A stretch of 37,814 nucleotides of DNA from Bacteroidia bacterium 43-41 (GCA_001898165.1 MKTD01000064.1:1-37814), one strand, 5' to 3'; positions 23,354 through 32,763 are shown, numbered from the stretch's first letter. Numbers and translations: made by a program. Notes: generated by a model not told the origin, from the sequence alone.

Positions 23354-24052
23354 ATGGAAATTGCAGCAAGAATTGAAGGAGCAGGCAAAGAATATAAAAC
23401 AGGTGACACCACCATAGTTGCATTGGCGCCGTCCACCACAGAGTTCAGAAAAGGCGAAGTAACGCTGATCGTTGGCCCTTCGGGTTCGGGAAAAACCACC
23501 TTGCTCTCGTTGCTTGGATGTGTTATTTATCCCACAATGGGCAATGTCTGGCTGGGGGATACGTGCGTGAGCCGGCTGTCGGAGGCAGAGCTGGCAAAAA
23601 TCCGGTTAAACGAAATCGGTTTCGTGTTCCAGGGCTTTAATCTTCTGGCTCCGCTCAACGCACTCGAGAACGTGATGCAGCCGCTTATCCTGAAGGGCGA
23701 GCCGCGGAAAGAAGCCAAACGGAAGTCGTTATCGATCATCAAAAAGTTTGATATGCAGTCGCGGATGAAGAACCTGCCCAGGAACCTCAGCGGCGGGCAG
23801 CAACAACGGATTGCCGTTGCGCGTGCCCTGGTCTCCAACCCGCAACTTATACTTTGTGATGAACCTACGGCTTCGCTCGACCATAAAAGCGCTGTATTGG
23901 TGATGGATATGTTAAAAGGGCTTTCGCGCGAAGATCGAGCGGTAATTATCGTTACTCACGATGTCCGCTTAAAAAGATATGCCGACCGGACGATTTATGT
24001 TTCTGAGGGAAAAATCAGTGATACGCCGTTTGAAGAGGAGTTTGATAATTAA
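23354..24052 (+). CDS. ABC transporter ATP-binding protein (MacB/LolD/DevA type)
   Basis: The 232-residue nucleotide-binding protein shows Walker A GPSGSGKTT (about residues 41-49), Q-loop FVFQGFNLL, signature LSGGQQQR (from 145), Walker B LILCDEPT (from 165) and the H-loop THD. The NLLAPLNALENV segment is typical of ATPases that drive FtsX-like permeases (MacB, LolD, DevA). The ATG at 23354 lies after the promoter; an earlier ATG at 23318 lies before it. It is the first gene of a four-gene exporter operon. Confidence 0.93.
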   Translation: MEIAARIEGAGKEYKTGDTTIVALAPSTTEFRKGEVTLIVGPSGSGKTTLLSLLGCVIYPTMGNVWLGDTCVSRLSEAELAKIRLNEIGFVFQGFNLLAPLNALENVMQPLILKGEPRKEAKRKSLSIIKKFDMQSRMKNLPRNLSGGQQQRIAVARALVSNPQLILCDEPTASLDHKSAVLVMDMLKGLSREDRAVIIVTHDVRLKRYADRTIYVSEGKISDTPFEEEFDN

Positions 24053-24067
24053 ATAAAACAATATAAA

Positions 24068-24991
24068 ATGAAAAAACTATTGATTGGCTTATTTTCGATT
24101 TTCTTTCTCGTTGCCTGCAGCAACAAAAAAGAAAATGTTGCTCCGGTTGAAGCAGGGCCCGTGAGTATAGCGGTCGGGATTGGGAAAGTAATCCCGCAGA
24201 ATGGTGTCAGTGAGCTGGCTTCGCCTGTTGCCGGCATTGTTTCCGAAATAGCTGTGGCGACAGGGAGTAAGGTGAAATCCGGTGATTTGCTGCTCACTAT
24301 CGACAATACCGATGCCTTACTGGCGTTGAGCGAAATAAATAGCCGGTTATCCACGCAACAAGAATCCATACAATCGGCAAGGCTGCTGAAGGAACAGGGT
24401 TTGACCCGGTTACGGGAAAAGGAACGGTTGCTTGACGATGCCCGTGAGCTGTTTGCTGCAGGAGCAGTTACCGGCGAAAGTGTGCGTAACCTGCAAAACG
24501 AATACGACCTGGAAAAGCAAAACCAGAAAAAGCTGCAAAGCGATATCCAATTGCAGGAATTACAGCTCCGCGAGATTGTTTCACAAAAAAGTACAAAGGC
24601 CGAAGAGTTAAGCCGGACATCGCTGCGCGCACCCATGGACGGGATTGTGCTGGATGTGCTTCCGAAAAAAGGTGAAGCCGTGGATCGTTACGAAACGTAT
24701 GTGATCTTGGCGCCCGATGCCCCGTTTTTTGTGGAGGCCGAGATTGACGAGATGTTTTCAAACAGGCTTGCGCTGGGGCAGTTGTGCGAGATAAGGATTG
24801 CCGGCAGTGCTCAGTCGGTAGCTCAAGGGAAGGTCCTCAGCATCTCTCCCGATTTGAAAAAGAAATCGCTCTTTTCCGACAGCGGGCAAGATCTGCAAGA
24901 CCGTCGTGTGCGTAAAATTGAAGTTTCCATGGACAACGATGCCCGTTTGCTTATCAATACCAAAGTAGAATGCGTGGTTCACTTAAATTAA
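24068..24991 (+). CDS. Membrane-fusion (HlyD/DevB-type) adaptor lipoprotein
   Basis: The 307-residue protein begins with a lipoprotein signal ending in LVAC (Cys17). It then has the split lipoyl motif (ASPVAGIVSEIAVATGSKVK and later SLRAPMDGIVLDVLPKKGEA) separated by a coiled-coil hairpin (about residues 80-170, rich in Glu, Gln, Lys and Leu). The beta-barrel part is near FFVEAEIDEMFSNRLALGQ. Such adaptors bridge an inner-membrane ABC pump and an outer-membrane channel. It lies 15 bases after the ATPase gene and 6 before the permease gene. Confidence 0.92.
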   Translation: MKKLLIGLFSIFFLVACSNKKENVAPVEAGPVSIAVGIGKVIPQNGVSELASPVAGIVSEIAVATGSKVKSGDLLLTIDNTDALLALSEINSRLSTQQESIQSARLLKEQGLTRLREKERLLDDARELFAAGAVTGESVRNLQNEYDLEKQNQKKLQSDIQLQELQLREIVSQKSTKAEELSRTSLRAPMDGIVLDVLPKKGEAVDRYETYVILAPDAPFFVEAEIDEMFSNRLALGQLCEIRIAGSAQSVAQGKVLSISPDLKKKSLFSDSGQDLQDRRVRKIEVSMDNDARLLINTKVECVVHLN

Positions 24992-24997
24992 GTTGAC

Positions 24998-26134
24998 ATG
25001 TTTGCAACAGCATACAAATTTATTCGATTCGAAAAATCCAAAAGTACGGGCATCCTGTTGGGAATTATCATCAGTATCTACCTGATTGGGTTGGAGCTGG
25101 GTATTTTCTTTTATCTCACAACCCTCATTGGCGGTGTGATAAACAATGCCAAACCCGAATACGCGCAGGTTTTTGTCGTAAACAAACTCACCAACAATGC
25201 CAATATCCTTTCACCGTTCGACAAGCGCTGGGTTAATCAGCTGAGGAGCATAGAAGGAGTTGATGACACGCACGGAATGGTGTTATCGACTGTTAGCGTC
25301 CGGTTCGATAACGGAGAAAGTTCGCCGGCAGTTATTATCGGGAGCGAATATCCCGAACTGGCGGCAGGCCCGTCGGAAGCGCTGTTGCACACCGGCTCCA
25401 CTAACAATCTGCTCCTACAGGGGACGGTCTCTACCGATTTTTACGATAACAAGACGTTCGGTTACAACATAGAGCAGGGAACGCAGTTCGAGATCAGCGG
25501 GAAAAATGTCACCGTGGGCGCTACGACAAAAAACGCCAAAGGTTTTTCGAGCCCGATGATTTATACAACCGATGCTACCGCGCGTTATTATTCGGGCTTT
25601 TCGGAAGATATGGTCAGCACGGTTATTGTTACGGTAAAAGATGAGTCAAAAATAGATCATGTCATTGAGCAGATAAATGCCGTTGCACCCGACCTTCGGG
25701 CATGGCGGTCGGAAAAGCTCAACAATGCCACCGTTATAAATGTAATGACGGCGAACAATATGGGAATGAGTTTCGGGACATTGGTCATCTTTGCTATCGT
25801 GAGCGGATTCTTCATTATCGGGCTTACGATGTATTCCGCCACCTACGACCGGATCAAAGACTACGGAACCCTGAAGGCCATTGGTGCTACCAGTCACTAC
25901 ATCACGCTTTTGGTGATGACGCAATCGTTTATTTATGCAGTTCTCGGATTTGCGGTTTCGTTGATTCTATTGATCGTGACGAAATTCGGAATGGCAAAAG
26001 CGGGGCTAATCATTAGTCTCTCTCCGCAGTTTTTGGCATTTTTGTTTTTCGTGACACTGATTATTGCCGTAGCTAGCTCTATGTTCTCGATACAGAAACT
26101 CAAGAAAGTAGAACCGTCGTCGGTGTTCAGGTAA
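24998..26134 (+). CDS. FtsX-like ABC transporter permease
   Basis: The 378-residue permease has one N-terminal helix (about residues 18-42), a large periplasmic domain (45-250), and three C-terminal helices starting near FGTLVIFAIVSGFFIIGLTM. The cytoplasmic coupling segment DRIKDYGTLKAIGAT between helices 2 and 3 is the FtsX/MacB/DevC hallmark, and the protein ends in LKKVEPSSVFR, another typical feature. It is nearer to DevC than to MacB because the ATPase is a separate protein. Substrates of such pumps are peptides, glycolipids, siderophores or drugs; none can be chosen here. Confidence 0.92.
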   Translation: MFATAYKFIRFEKSKSTGILLGIIISIYLIGLELGIFFYLTTLIGGVINNAKPEYAQVFVVNKLTNNANILSPFDKRWVNQLRSIEGVDDTHGMVLSTVSVRFDNGESSPAVIIGSEYPELAAGPSEALLHTGSTNNLLLQGTVSTDFYDNKTFGYNIEQGTQFEISGKNVTVGATTKNAKGFSSPMIYTTDATARYYSGFSEDMVSTVIVTVKDESKIDHVIEQINAVAPDLRAWRSEKLNNATVINVMTANNMGMSFGTLVIFAIVSGFFIIGLTMYSATYDRIKDYGTLKAIGATSHYITLLVMTQSFIYAVLGFAVSLILLIVTKFGMAKAGLIISLSPQFLAFLFFVTLIIAVASSMFSIQKLKKVEPSSVFR

Positions 26135-26163
26135 AGATTTCAAGTTCATAAAAAGTATTCACA

Positions 26164-27513
26164 ATGAAAAAAACATATTTTCTTTCCCTTTTATTGATGG
26201 TATCCGCCTTATCCGTTGCAGGCCAGGAGAAAACAATAAATATAGAGGCACTGGCGCTGGAAGATGCAGTGAGTTACTCGCTCACTCACTCGCCGGAGAT
26301 AATCGCGCAACGCCTGAAAGAACAACAAGCCGGACAGAAGCTTTCGCAATTCAAGCTGGACTATCTGCCCGACATCTATGCTACATCCGATTTGCGGCGG
26401 AACCTTATTATCCAGTCAACCCCTATTCCGGCAATGATGCTTGATCCTTCGGCACCCAAAGACGAGTTAGCCTATATGCGTTTCAACACTCCGTGGAATT
26501 CGGGGGCAGGGTTGAATGTTGATTTCGATATTTTCAATCCCGAAACGGCCGGACGGAAATCGGAGCAGGAGAAGCAGTTGAAAATAAGCCGGCTCGATTC
26601 CCGAATTGCCGAGAACGAACTGAAAGCCAATGTCTCCCAGGCATATATCGATTGTGCGATTGCACAGGCCCAATTGGATGCGGTAACTGCCGATACGGCT
26701 TATTACGCCCTGTTGTTGCGGGAGGCCAAAGACCTTTATAGGCGGGAAAAGATTTCGCTTGCAGACAAAAATAATTCGGAAATGAATTACAACGTTTCGC
26801 TCACCCGGTTTTATCAGGCAAAAAATATCCTGCATAACGCCAGGGTAAACTTGTTGTTGAGTCTGGGAGAAGAGCCGGACGAGGATAAATTGGACAGGCT
26901 GAGTTTATCGGATGATATCCAGTCGCTCTACTCGAAAATGGCATTAAATGGATGGGTGGACAGTGAAGATCCCCTTTCTCAACGCCGCCAGGCTGAATTG
27001 GTTTCGTTGTCGGAGATAAAGACTAAAAATGCAGTATTGAAATATGCGCCGTCGTTGTCGTTATCGGGATATTACGGAGCCAACTATTTTGGGAAAGAGT
27101 TGAAGTTGGGGAATACCGACAGGTGGTTTGGAAACAGCTTCCTGGCTCTCTCGCTTCGGATTCCTATCTCGAGATCGCTCAGCACGGCAAAAGAAGTATC
27201 CCAGTTGCGTATGCAAGAGCAGATTGAGCGTGAAAATTTACGCGATTTACAGAATAACCGCAGGGGGGAGTTGTCGAGGGAGCTGGCTCAGTTGGAGACC
27301 TACAAGAACAACTACCGGCTGAAATTAGCCAATTTGGAGTTGATAGCCGGAAATGTGGCTGCAAAACAATTGCAACTACAAAAGAAATATATTCTCGAAA
27401 GCGAATTCTCTTCGGAAAAACTGCGTGAACAAAATACTTTACAGGAATACCTGCAAGCGGCTTACGATGTTTTGTCGGCTTGCATAAATATGGAGAAGTT
27501 GACAAAAAATTGA
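26164..27513 (+). CDS. TolC-family outer-membrane channel
   Basis: The 449-residue protein has a signal peptide (MKKTYFLSLLLMVSALSVAG), then two similar halves of long amphipathic helices rich in Gln, Leu and Glu, with an opening LEDAVSYSLTHSPEIIAQRL that is the family's first helix. APSLSLSGYYGANYFGKEL marks a beta strand of the second half. It is the outer-membrane exit for the preceding adaptor and ABC pump, so the operon encodes a full trans-envelope exporter. It lies 29 bases after the permease gene. Confidence 0.92.
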   Translation: MKKTYFLSLLLMVSALSVAGQEKTINIEALALEDAVSYSLTHSPEIIAQRLKEQQAGQKLSQFKLDYLPDIYATSDLRRNLIIQSTPIPAMMLDPSAPKDELAYMRFNTPWNSGAGLNVDFDIFNPETAGRKSEQEKQLKISRLDSRIAENELKANVSQAYIDCAIAQAQLDAVTADTAYYALLLREAKDLYRREKISLADKNNSEMNYNVSLTRFYQAKNILHNARVNLLLSLGEEPDEDKLDRLSLSDDIQSLYSKMALNGWVDSEDPLSQRRQAELVSLSEIKTKNAVLKYAPSLSLSGYYGANYFGKELKLGNTDRWFGNSFLALSLRIPISRSLSTAKEVSQLRMQEQIERENLRDLQNNRRGELSRELAQLETYKNNYRLKLANLELIAGNVAAKQLQLQKKYILESEFSSEKLREQNTLQEYLQAAYDVLSACINMEKLTKN

Positions 27514-27519
27514 TGCTAA

Positions 27520-27711
27520 TTATTTGTTATCGCGATAATTGTTCTGGATAAAAAACATCGAAATAAAAATATTCGCGATTAAAAAGCCGCCTCCACTTGC
27601 CAGAAATATCCCTTTCCATTTCGGCAGCACAACCAGGCTAACGATAGACGCAACAGCAATGATTGCGATGATGATCCAAAGAGCAGTAAAAAGTTGTTTT
27701 TTTGTAGCCAT
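27520..27711 (-). CDS. Small membrane protein with two helices
   Basis: The 63-residue protein (MATKKQLFTALWIIIAII) has two hydrophobic segments, about residues 8-27 and 32-52, joined by LPKWKGIF, and a polar tail QNNYRDNK. The frame is open further upstream to 27750, but that part overlaps the hydrolase gene. It follows the hydrolase gene by 11 bases on the same strand and is probably the last gene of the rlmH unit. I do not recognise the family. Confidence 0.65.
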   Translation of the reverse strand: MATKKQLFTALWIIIAIIAVASIVSLVVLPKWKGIFLASGGGFLIANIFISMFFIQNNYRDNK

Positions 27712-27722
27712 ATATGATAAAT

Positions 27723-29114
27723 TTAAAAGTTGACTTGCCTTTTTATCCATGCTGTTATGTCTGACAACACTTCCGGTGAAATGGTCTCTTCAATTTTTCC
27801 GTATTCGTCGATACGACCGGTTTCACATTCCTGAAAAAGATGATTAAGTCCCGGGTAAGTTTTTATTTCGTATTGATGATTTCGTCCCTTGTCTAAAGCC
27901 GATTTTATGGCGCTCAAATTTTTATCGGCTAAAACCTGTGTGTCTTTTTCCCCATTAATGGCCAACACCGGACATTTCACTTTTTGCAGGTATTCCGCCG
28001 GATCTAATGCGAGGAACTGACGATACCAGGGTGTGGAGATCGCATTGAACTGGTCACGGACGAAAGGATCCTTTTTCAATTTCATTTTAACAAGGATAGG
28101 ATATTGCTCCCAGAGTTGCGACAGCCTATCGCGCAACGTTACCCGGTCTGCTTCCGTTCCTTGCCATTCCGGGAGGCTCTCGAAGATCTCGCGCATCGCC
28201 TTTAATGATCGCTCCCTGTTTTCGGGTTCCATATTCAGTGTTTCCAGCGATAAGCGGTTTTGCTCCATGATCGTTTCAATCCCCTTTTCCCCCATCCCGG
28301 CCAGAAGCACAACAAATCTTACGTCCCGATTATCCGATGCAACCATCGGCGCAATTACGCCGCCTTCGCTGTGTCCGATAAGCCCTATTTTCGACCTGTT
28401 CACCTCTTTTCGGGTTTTCAGGTAGTCTAAGGCTGCCGCTGCATCGCCGGCAAAATTTTTGGTGGTTGCGGTTTCGAATTGCCCGTCCGACGAACCCACT
28501 CCGCGCTTGTCGTATCTGAGTACGACAAAGCCGTTTCGGGTCAGCTGATCGGCAATTACTAAAAACGGTTTGTGCCCGAAAACGGTTTCATCCCTGTCGT
28601 GCGGCCCGCTGCCCGCAATCAGCACAACTGCCGGAAATGTTCCTGCGGAATCGGGGATCGAGAGTGTTCCGGCAAGCTCTGTCTTGTCTTTTTTGTTGGT
28701 AAACTTCACCTCTTCCGTCTTGTAGGGAAACGGCGGTTTTGGTTCCTGCGGACGGTTTAAAACCGGCTCATCGGATTGCTTCAACACCAACGGAAACGGT
28801 ATTCCGCCCTGATTAAACGTTCCCACGATAGAATCGCCGTACAATGTTCCCTGATAAAAAAGGCCCAATCCGGTTGCCACAACCTCAAGCATGTTTTCAG
28901 CAAAGGAGGTCTTTGAAGTAGGTAATCCTAACGCGTTTTGTGCGGGACTGTCCATTTTTGTAGTGTAAATGCTGTCGGTTTTCGAGATGTGGAAAACAAC
29001 GGGCAGTTTGTTGCCCATGATGTTAAGCGTTCCGCTCCACGAGCCTGTAATCTCTTGTGAAAAAACAGTAACAGTGGTCAGAAGCAGCAAAACAACGGAA
29101 AGATTCTTTTTCAT
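27723..29114 (-). CDS. Secreted alpha/beta hydrolase
   Basis: The 463-residue protein has a signal peptide (MKKNLSVVLLLLTTVTVFSQ), an N-terminal all-beta domain (about 22-125; begins ITGSWSGTLNIMGNKLPVVF), and an alpha/beta-hydrolase domain. In the latter the oxyanion segment AGSGPHDRDE, YDKRGVGSSDG, the nucleophile elbow GHSEGG, the Asp region GEKDTQV and the His in YPGLNHLFQ are all visible, so it should be active. It resembles Bacteroidota dienelactone-hydrolase/S9-like periplasmic esterases or peptidases. Substrate unknown. It follows rlmH by 18 bases. Confidence 0.85.
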   Translation of the reverse strand: MKKNLSVVLLLLTTVTVFSQEITGSWSGTLNIMGNKLPVVFHISKTDSIYTTKMDSPAQNALGLPTSKTSFAENMLEVVATGLGLFYQGTLYGDSIVGTFNQGGIPFPLVLKQSDEPVLNRPQEPKPPFPYKTEEVKFTNKKDKTELAGTLSIPDSAGTFPAVVLIAGSGPHDRDETVFGHKPFLVIADQLTRNGFVVLRYDKRGVGSSDGQFETATTKNFAGDAAAALDYLKTRKEVNRSKIGLIGHSEGGVIAPMVASDNRDVRFVVLLAGMGEKGIETIMEQNRLSLETLNMEPENRERSLKAMREIFESLPEWQGTEADRVTLRDRLSQLWEQYPILVKMKLKKDPFVRDQFNAISTPWYRQFLALDPAEYLQKVKCPVLAINGEKDTQVLADKNLSAIKSALDKGRNHQYEIKTYPGLNHLFQECETGRIDEYGKIEETISPEVLSDITAWIKRQVNF

Positions 29115-29132
29115 AATTGCACGGTTTTAGAA

Positions 29133-29606
29133 CTATTCATGATGATACGGTTCGCCGTTTAAAATGGTCATCGCCCTGTAAAGTTGTTCCACAAACACTA
29201 GCCGGACCATCTGATGCGTGAAAGTCATTCTCGATAACGACAACTTCTCGTTGGCACGCCTGTAAACTTCGTCGGGGAATCCGTAAGGGCCCCCAACAAC
29301 AAAAACAAGCCGTTTAGGCGCGGAGTGCGATTTTTTTTCTATAAACAGGGAAAATTCCACAGAGGAGTATTGTTTTCCTTTATCATCCAGTAAAACCACA
29401 TGATCGCCTTGTTGGATCCGATTCAGTATCCCTTCCCCCTCCAGGTTTTTTTGCTCTTTTTCCGATAAGTTTTTTCTGTTTTTTATATCCGGCACAAATT
29501 CCAGGTCGAAAGGAATGTAATGACTCAATCTTTTCCTGAAAATATCCATCGCCTGCGCGTAGAAATCTTCATCGGTTTTTCCTACAGACAGCAAAACAAC
29601 CTTCAT
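29133..29606 (-). CDS. rlmH: 23S rRNA (pseudouridine1915-N3)-methyltransferase
   Basis: RlmH, a SPOUT methyltransferase, modifies pseudouridine 1915 in helix 69 of 23S rRNA on the assembled ribosome. The 157-residue protein is full length. The knot motif FVVGGPYGFPDEVYRRAN binds SAM, and LSLSRMTFTHQMVRLVFVEQ followed by LYRAMTILNGEPYHHE is the family signature. It is the first gene of a three-gene unit and is divergent from nadC. Confidence 0.96.
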   Translation of the reverse strand: MKVVLLSVGKTDEDFYAQAMDIFRKRLSHYIPFDLEFVPDIKNRKNLSEKEQKNLEGEGILNRIQQGDHVVLLDDKGKQYSSVEFSLFIEKKSHSAPKRLVFVVGGPYGFPDEVYRRANEKLSLSRMTFTHQMVRLVFVEQLYRAMTILNGEPYHHE

Positions 29607-29651
29607 CTCTCTTCTATAAATGTTTTTTACGTTAAATTAGCAACTTGGATA

Positions 29652-29681
29652 CAAATATAACCTTTTATTTTTATAATTTTG
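29652..29681. promoter_or_regulatory. Divergent -7 boxes for rlmH and nadC
   Basis: TATATTTG on the minus strand (29659-29652) is a -7 box for rlmH. TAATTTTG on the plus strand (29674-29681) is a -7 box for nadC. Neither has a strong -33 match. Confidence 0.45.
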
Positions 29682-29758
29682 CATTCACAATTTGCAAGTT
29701 TTATTAACAAAACGGGAACAATCTTTGTTACTATTAGCAGCAGCCCAATTTTATTGAA

Positions 29759-30607
29759 ATGGAAATAGAAAAATTGACCGATAAACTCATTGAACTGGCT
29801 TTTGCCGAGGATATAGGCGACGGCGATCATACTACGCTTTGCTCTATTCCTGAAACAGCCACCGGCAAAGCTCGCCTGTTGATTAAGGAAGAAGGTATTT
29901 TAGCAGGAGTGGAAGTTGCCAAGACGATCTTTCGTCATTTCGACAAAGGGATATCGGTTGACATTTTCATGAACGACGGCGCGCGTGTAAAGCCCGGGGA
30001 TGTTGCGTTCATTGCATCGGGGAAAGTGCGGTCGCTGTTGCAAACAGAACGATTGGTGTTGAATGTCATGCAACGCATGAGTGGAATAGCCACTACTACC
30101 GGAAAATATGTAAAATTGCTCGAAGGGACCAAAACAAAAGTGCTTGATACGCGCAAAACCACGCCCGGAATGCGGATGCTGGAGAAACAGGCCGTGAAGA
30201 TCGGCGGCGGGGAAAATCATCGTATCGGTTTGTTCGATATGATCTTGCTGAAAGACAACCACGTGGATTTTGCAGGCGGCATTGAAAATGCCATTCGTGG
30301 AGCACAAGAATATTTGAAGGAAAAAAACAAACAGCTCAAAATAGAGATCGAAGTACGTAATTTCGATGAACTGAACCAGGCTCTTGCCGTTGGAGGAATC
30401 GACAGGATCATGCTTGATAATTTTACTCCCGGACAGACGCTCGAAGCTGTGAAGATGGTGAACGGGCGTGTTGAGCTGGAGTCGTCGGGTGGGATTACTT
30501 TCGAAACTATTCGTCAGTATGCCGAGTGTGGTGTGGACTACATCTCGGTGGGTGCGCTCACACATTCGGTGAAAAGCCTGGATATGAGTCTGAAAGCGAT
30601 TGAATAA
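29759..30607 (+). CDS. nadC: Nicotinate-nucleotide pyrophosphorylase (carboxylating)
   Basis: NadC makes nicotinate mononucleotide from quinolinate and PRPP in de novo NAD synthesis. In the 282 residues the signatures are LAFAEDIGDGDHTT, NVMQRMSGIATTT, DTRKTTPGMRMLEKQAVKIG, NHRIGLFDMILLKDNH, IMLDNFTPG and ESSGGI. All active-site basic residues are present. It leads a plus-strand unit with the deaminase 17 bases downstream. nadA and nadB are not in the window. Confidence 0.96.
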   Translation: MEIEKLTDKLIELAFAEDIGDGDHTTLCSIPETATGKARLLIKEEGILAGVEVAKTIFRHFDKGISVDIFMNDGARVKPGDVAFIASGKVRSLLQTERLVLNVMQRMSGIATTTGKYVKLLEGTKTKVLDTRKTTPGMRMLEKQAVKIGGGENHRIGLFDMILLKDNHVDFAGGIENAIRGAQEYLKEKNKQLKIEIEVRNFDELNQALAVGGIDRIMLDNFTPGQTLEAVKMVNGRVELESSGGITFETIRQYAECGVDYISVGALTHSVKSLDMSLKAIE

Positions 30608-30624
30608 CAGTTAGCAAAGTGTAG

Positions 30625-31047
30625 ATGATAGATACGAAACAGCTCGAACTAGACAAACGGTATATGCGGATGGCATTTATCTGGTCGGAAAATTCATACT
30701 GCAAACGCCGCCAGGTAGGCGCCATTTTGGTAAAAGACAAGATGATAATCTCCGACGGGTATAATGGTACACCATCCGGATTTGAGAATGTTTGTGAAGA
30801 TGAGAATAATGTTACAAAGCCCTACGTCCTTCATGCCGAAGCAAATGCCATTACAAAGGTGGCCCGGTCCAACAACAGCAGCGAAGGGGCAACATTGTAT
30901 GTGACGTCGTCGCCTTGTATCGAATGTGCCAAGCTTATCATTCAGGCAGGCATCAAAAGAGTTGTTTATGCCGATTCTTATCGATTGAGCGAAGGGGTGG
31001 AATTGCTTATGAGAGCTGGTATAGAGTTGGTTTCAGTTGATTTATAA
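30625..31047 (+). CDS. dCMP deaminase-family protein
   Basis: The 140-residue zinc enzyme has the site HAEANAI (His70, Glu72) and PCIECA (Cys98, Cys101). CKRRQVGAILVKDKMIISDG and YNGTPSGFENVC are characteristic of dCMP deaminases and ComEB, which supply dUMP for thymidylate synthesis. No allosteric-site details can be read. It is placed between nadC and the S41 peptidase gene with short gaps (17 and 21 bases). Confidence 0.88.
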   Translation: MIDTKQLELDKRYMRMAFIWSENSYCKRRQVGAILVKDKMIISDGYNGTPSGFENVCEDENNVTKPYVLHAEANAITKVARSNNSSEGATLYVTSSPCIECAKLIIQAGIKRVVYADSYRLSEGVELLMRAGIELVSVDL

Positions 31048-31068
31048 ATGTAAGTTGAAAGAAAGATA

Positions 31069-32763
31069 ATGAGTCCTGAGAAAAAAATAAAAACGTGGCT
31101 TCCCTTATGGATTGGATTGAGTATTGCTTTGGGAATTTTCATAGGGAGCATATATTCGCAATTTGGAAGCATAGGAAAAGTTGAAGGAACCGGAAAGATT
31201 GATGCCGTATTCAACTACATCAATAAATCGTATGTCGATACCGTGAATATGTACCAGCTTGTGGAAGAGGCGCTGCCTAAAATTGTTCATGAACTGGATC
31301 CGCATTCGGCGTATATCCCCGCCAGCGAAATGAAACGTCTAAACGAAGACCTGGAAGGTCATTTTTCGGGAATCGGCGTTAGTTTTTATGTGTTAAGGGA
31401 TACGATCGTGGTGACAAGCATTGTCCCCGGCGGCCCATCGGAGGCGGCAGGCATACAACAATGGGACAGGATAGTCAATGTCAATGATACATTGATCGCC
31501 GGCAAGAAAATTACAAACGCCGATGTGTTGCAAAAACTTCGTGGTGAAAAAGGTTCGGAAGTAAAACTCGGGATCAAGAGGAACGATGATTCAAAGTTGA
31601 TCAACATAACCGTAACCCGCGGGGATATTCCCATGAATAGCGTGCAGGCCGCTTATATGCAGACCGACGCCATCGGGTACATCAAAGTAGGCACATTCGG
31701 ATTCAATACTTTCAATGAGTTTATATCGGCGTTATCCAAGCTTAAAAGCCAGGGAGCACGCTCCTTTGTAATCGATCTGCGAGGCAACAGCGGCGGTTCG
31801 TTGGACGTTGTGGTTGCCATGGTGAATGAATTTCTCAATAAAGGTGACCTGATTGTTTATGCCGACGGGCGCAACTTCCCCCGTCAGGACAATTACGCTA
31901 ATGGTTCTGGAACAAGCAAGGAAGATGATGTTGTTGTTCTGATTGATGAATTAAGCGCGTCGGCAAGTGAAATATTCGCCGGCGCCATTCAGGATAACGA
32001 TCGCGGGTTAGTGATCGGGCGCCGGTCGTTTGGAAAAGGACTGGTACAAAGCCAGCGGAGTTTTCCCGACGGGTCTGCCGTGAGGCTTACCGTTGCCCGG
32101 TATTATACAGCATCGGGGCGCTCCATTCAACGAAAATATGAAAAAGGGAAGTACGATGAATATGAGTTGGAGGCCTTAAACAGATATATGCAAGGCGATT
32201 ACGTGAATAGCGATACAGCATCTACCCTGATCCCGTTTAAAACCGAAGGCGGGCGGACTGTTTTCGGAGGCGATGGCATAATGCCGGATGTTTTTGTCGC
32301 CCGCGACACAGTAGGCATGAATTCTTATTTTAATTCACTCGCTAGCAGAGATTTTATTCAAGAGTATGCCGTAACCTATTCGGATATGCACAGGCAAAAA
32401 TTGCAGGAGTTTCGATCGGCTGAAGAGCTTGTCCGTTTTTTATATAAGCAACCTCTTTTGACGAACTTGGTGAGTTTCGCCGACAATAAAGGGATCCGTC
32501 CGCGGCCCTATTATGTAGAGGAATCCAGGAAGCTGTTGGAGCGGCAGTTGGTCTCCTATATCGTTAGGAACTTTTTTGGAGAAGAAAGTTATTTCTCCAT
32601 ATATATGCAGGACGATGCTTTGATGAAAAAAGCCGTTAATTTTATTGAAAAAGGGTTGGCGAAGCCCGAATCTGTTGTGGAGGAAAGGTATAAGTCAATT
32701 TCGTTGGGCCAGGGGATCAGCTTTTCTATCCCCCGGGAGCCCGGCGCATTGTTTTACGCATGA
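31069..32763 (+). CDS. S41-family carboxyl-terminal processing protease
   Basis: The 564-residue protein has an N-terminal membrane anchor (about 11-30), a PDZ domain (85-170, FSGIGVSFYVLRDTIVVTSI to GEKGSEVKLGIKR) and the S41 core. The catalytic dyad is Ser298 in ELSASASEIFAGAI and Lys323 in RRSFGKGLVQ, with the same spacing as E. coli Tsp (Ser430, Lys455). The GNSGGSLDVVVAMVNEFL segment is the substrate-binding strand. A C-terminal extension (about 400-564) is typical of Bacteroidota members. It acts in the periplasm on unknown proteins. Its stop overlaps the next ATG by four bases. Confidence 0.93.
   Translation: MSPEKKIKTWLPLWIGLSIALGIFIGSIYSQFGSIGKVEGTGKIDAVFNYINKSYVDTVNMYQLVEEALPKIVHELDPHSAYIPASEMKRLNEDLEGHFSGIGVSFYVLRDTIVVTSIVPGGPSEAAGIQQWDRIVNVNDTLIAGKKITNADVLQKLRGEKGSEVKLGIKRNDDSKLINITVTRGDIPMNSVQAAYMQTDAIGYIKVGTFGFNTFNEFISALSKLKSQGARSFVIDLRGNSGGSLDVVVAMVNEFLNKGDLIVYADGRNFPRQDNYANGSGTSKEDDVVVLIDELSASASEIFAGAIQDNDRGLVIGRRSFGKGLVQSQRSFPDGSAVRLTVARYYTASGRSIQRKYEKGKYDEYELEALNRYMQGDYVNSDTASTLIPFKTEGGRTVFGGDGIMPDVFVARDTVGMNSYFNSLASRDFIQEYAVTYSDMHRQKLQEFRSAEELVRFLYKQPLLTNLVSFADNKGIRPRPYYVEESRKLLERQLVSYIVRNFFGEESYFSIYMQDDALMKKAVNFIEKGLAKPESVVEERYKSISLGQGISFSIPREPGALFYA

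Noticed and set aside
24049-24636. Ser/Phe-rich 195-codon frame on the minus strand
   Set aside because: Antisense to the adaptor lipoprotein; the Ser/Phe/Cys bias is the mirror of its Glu/Lys/Gln-rich coiled coil.
29900-30565. Long open frame (221 codons) on the minus strand opposite nadC
   Set aside because: Antisense to nadC with all NadC motifs intact on the plus strand; composition is that of a shadow frame.
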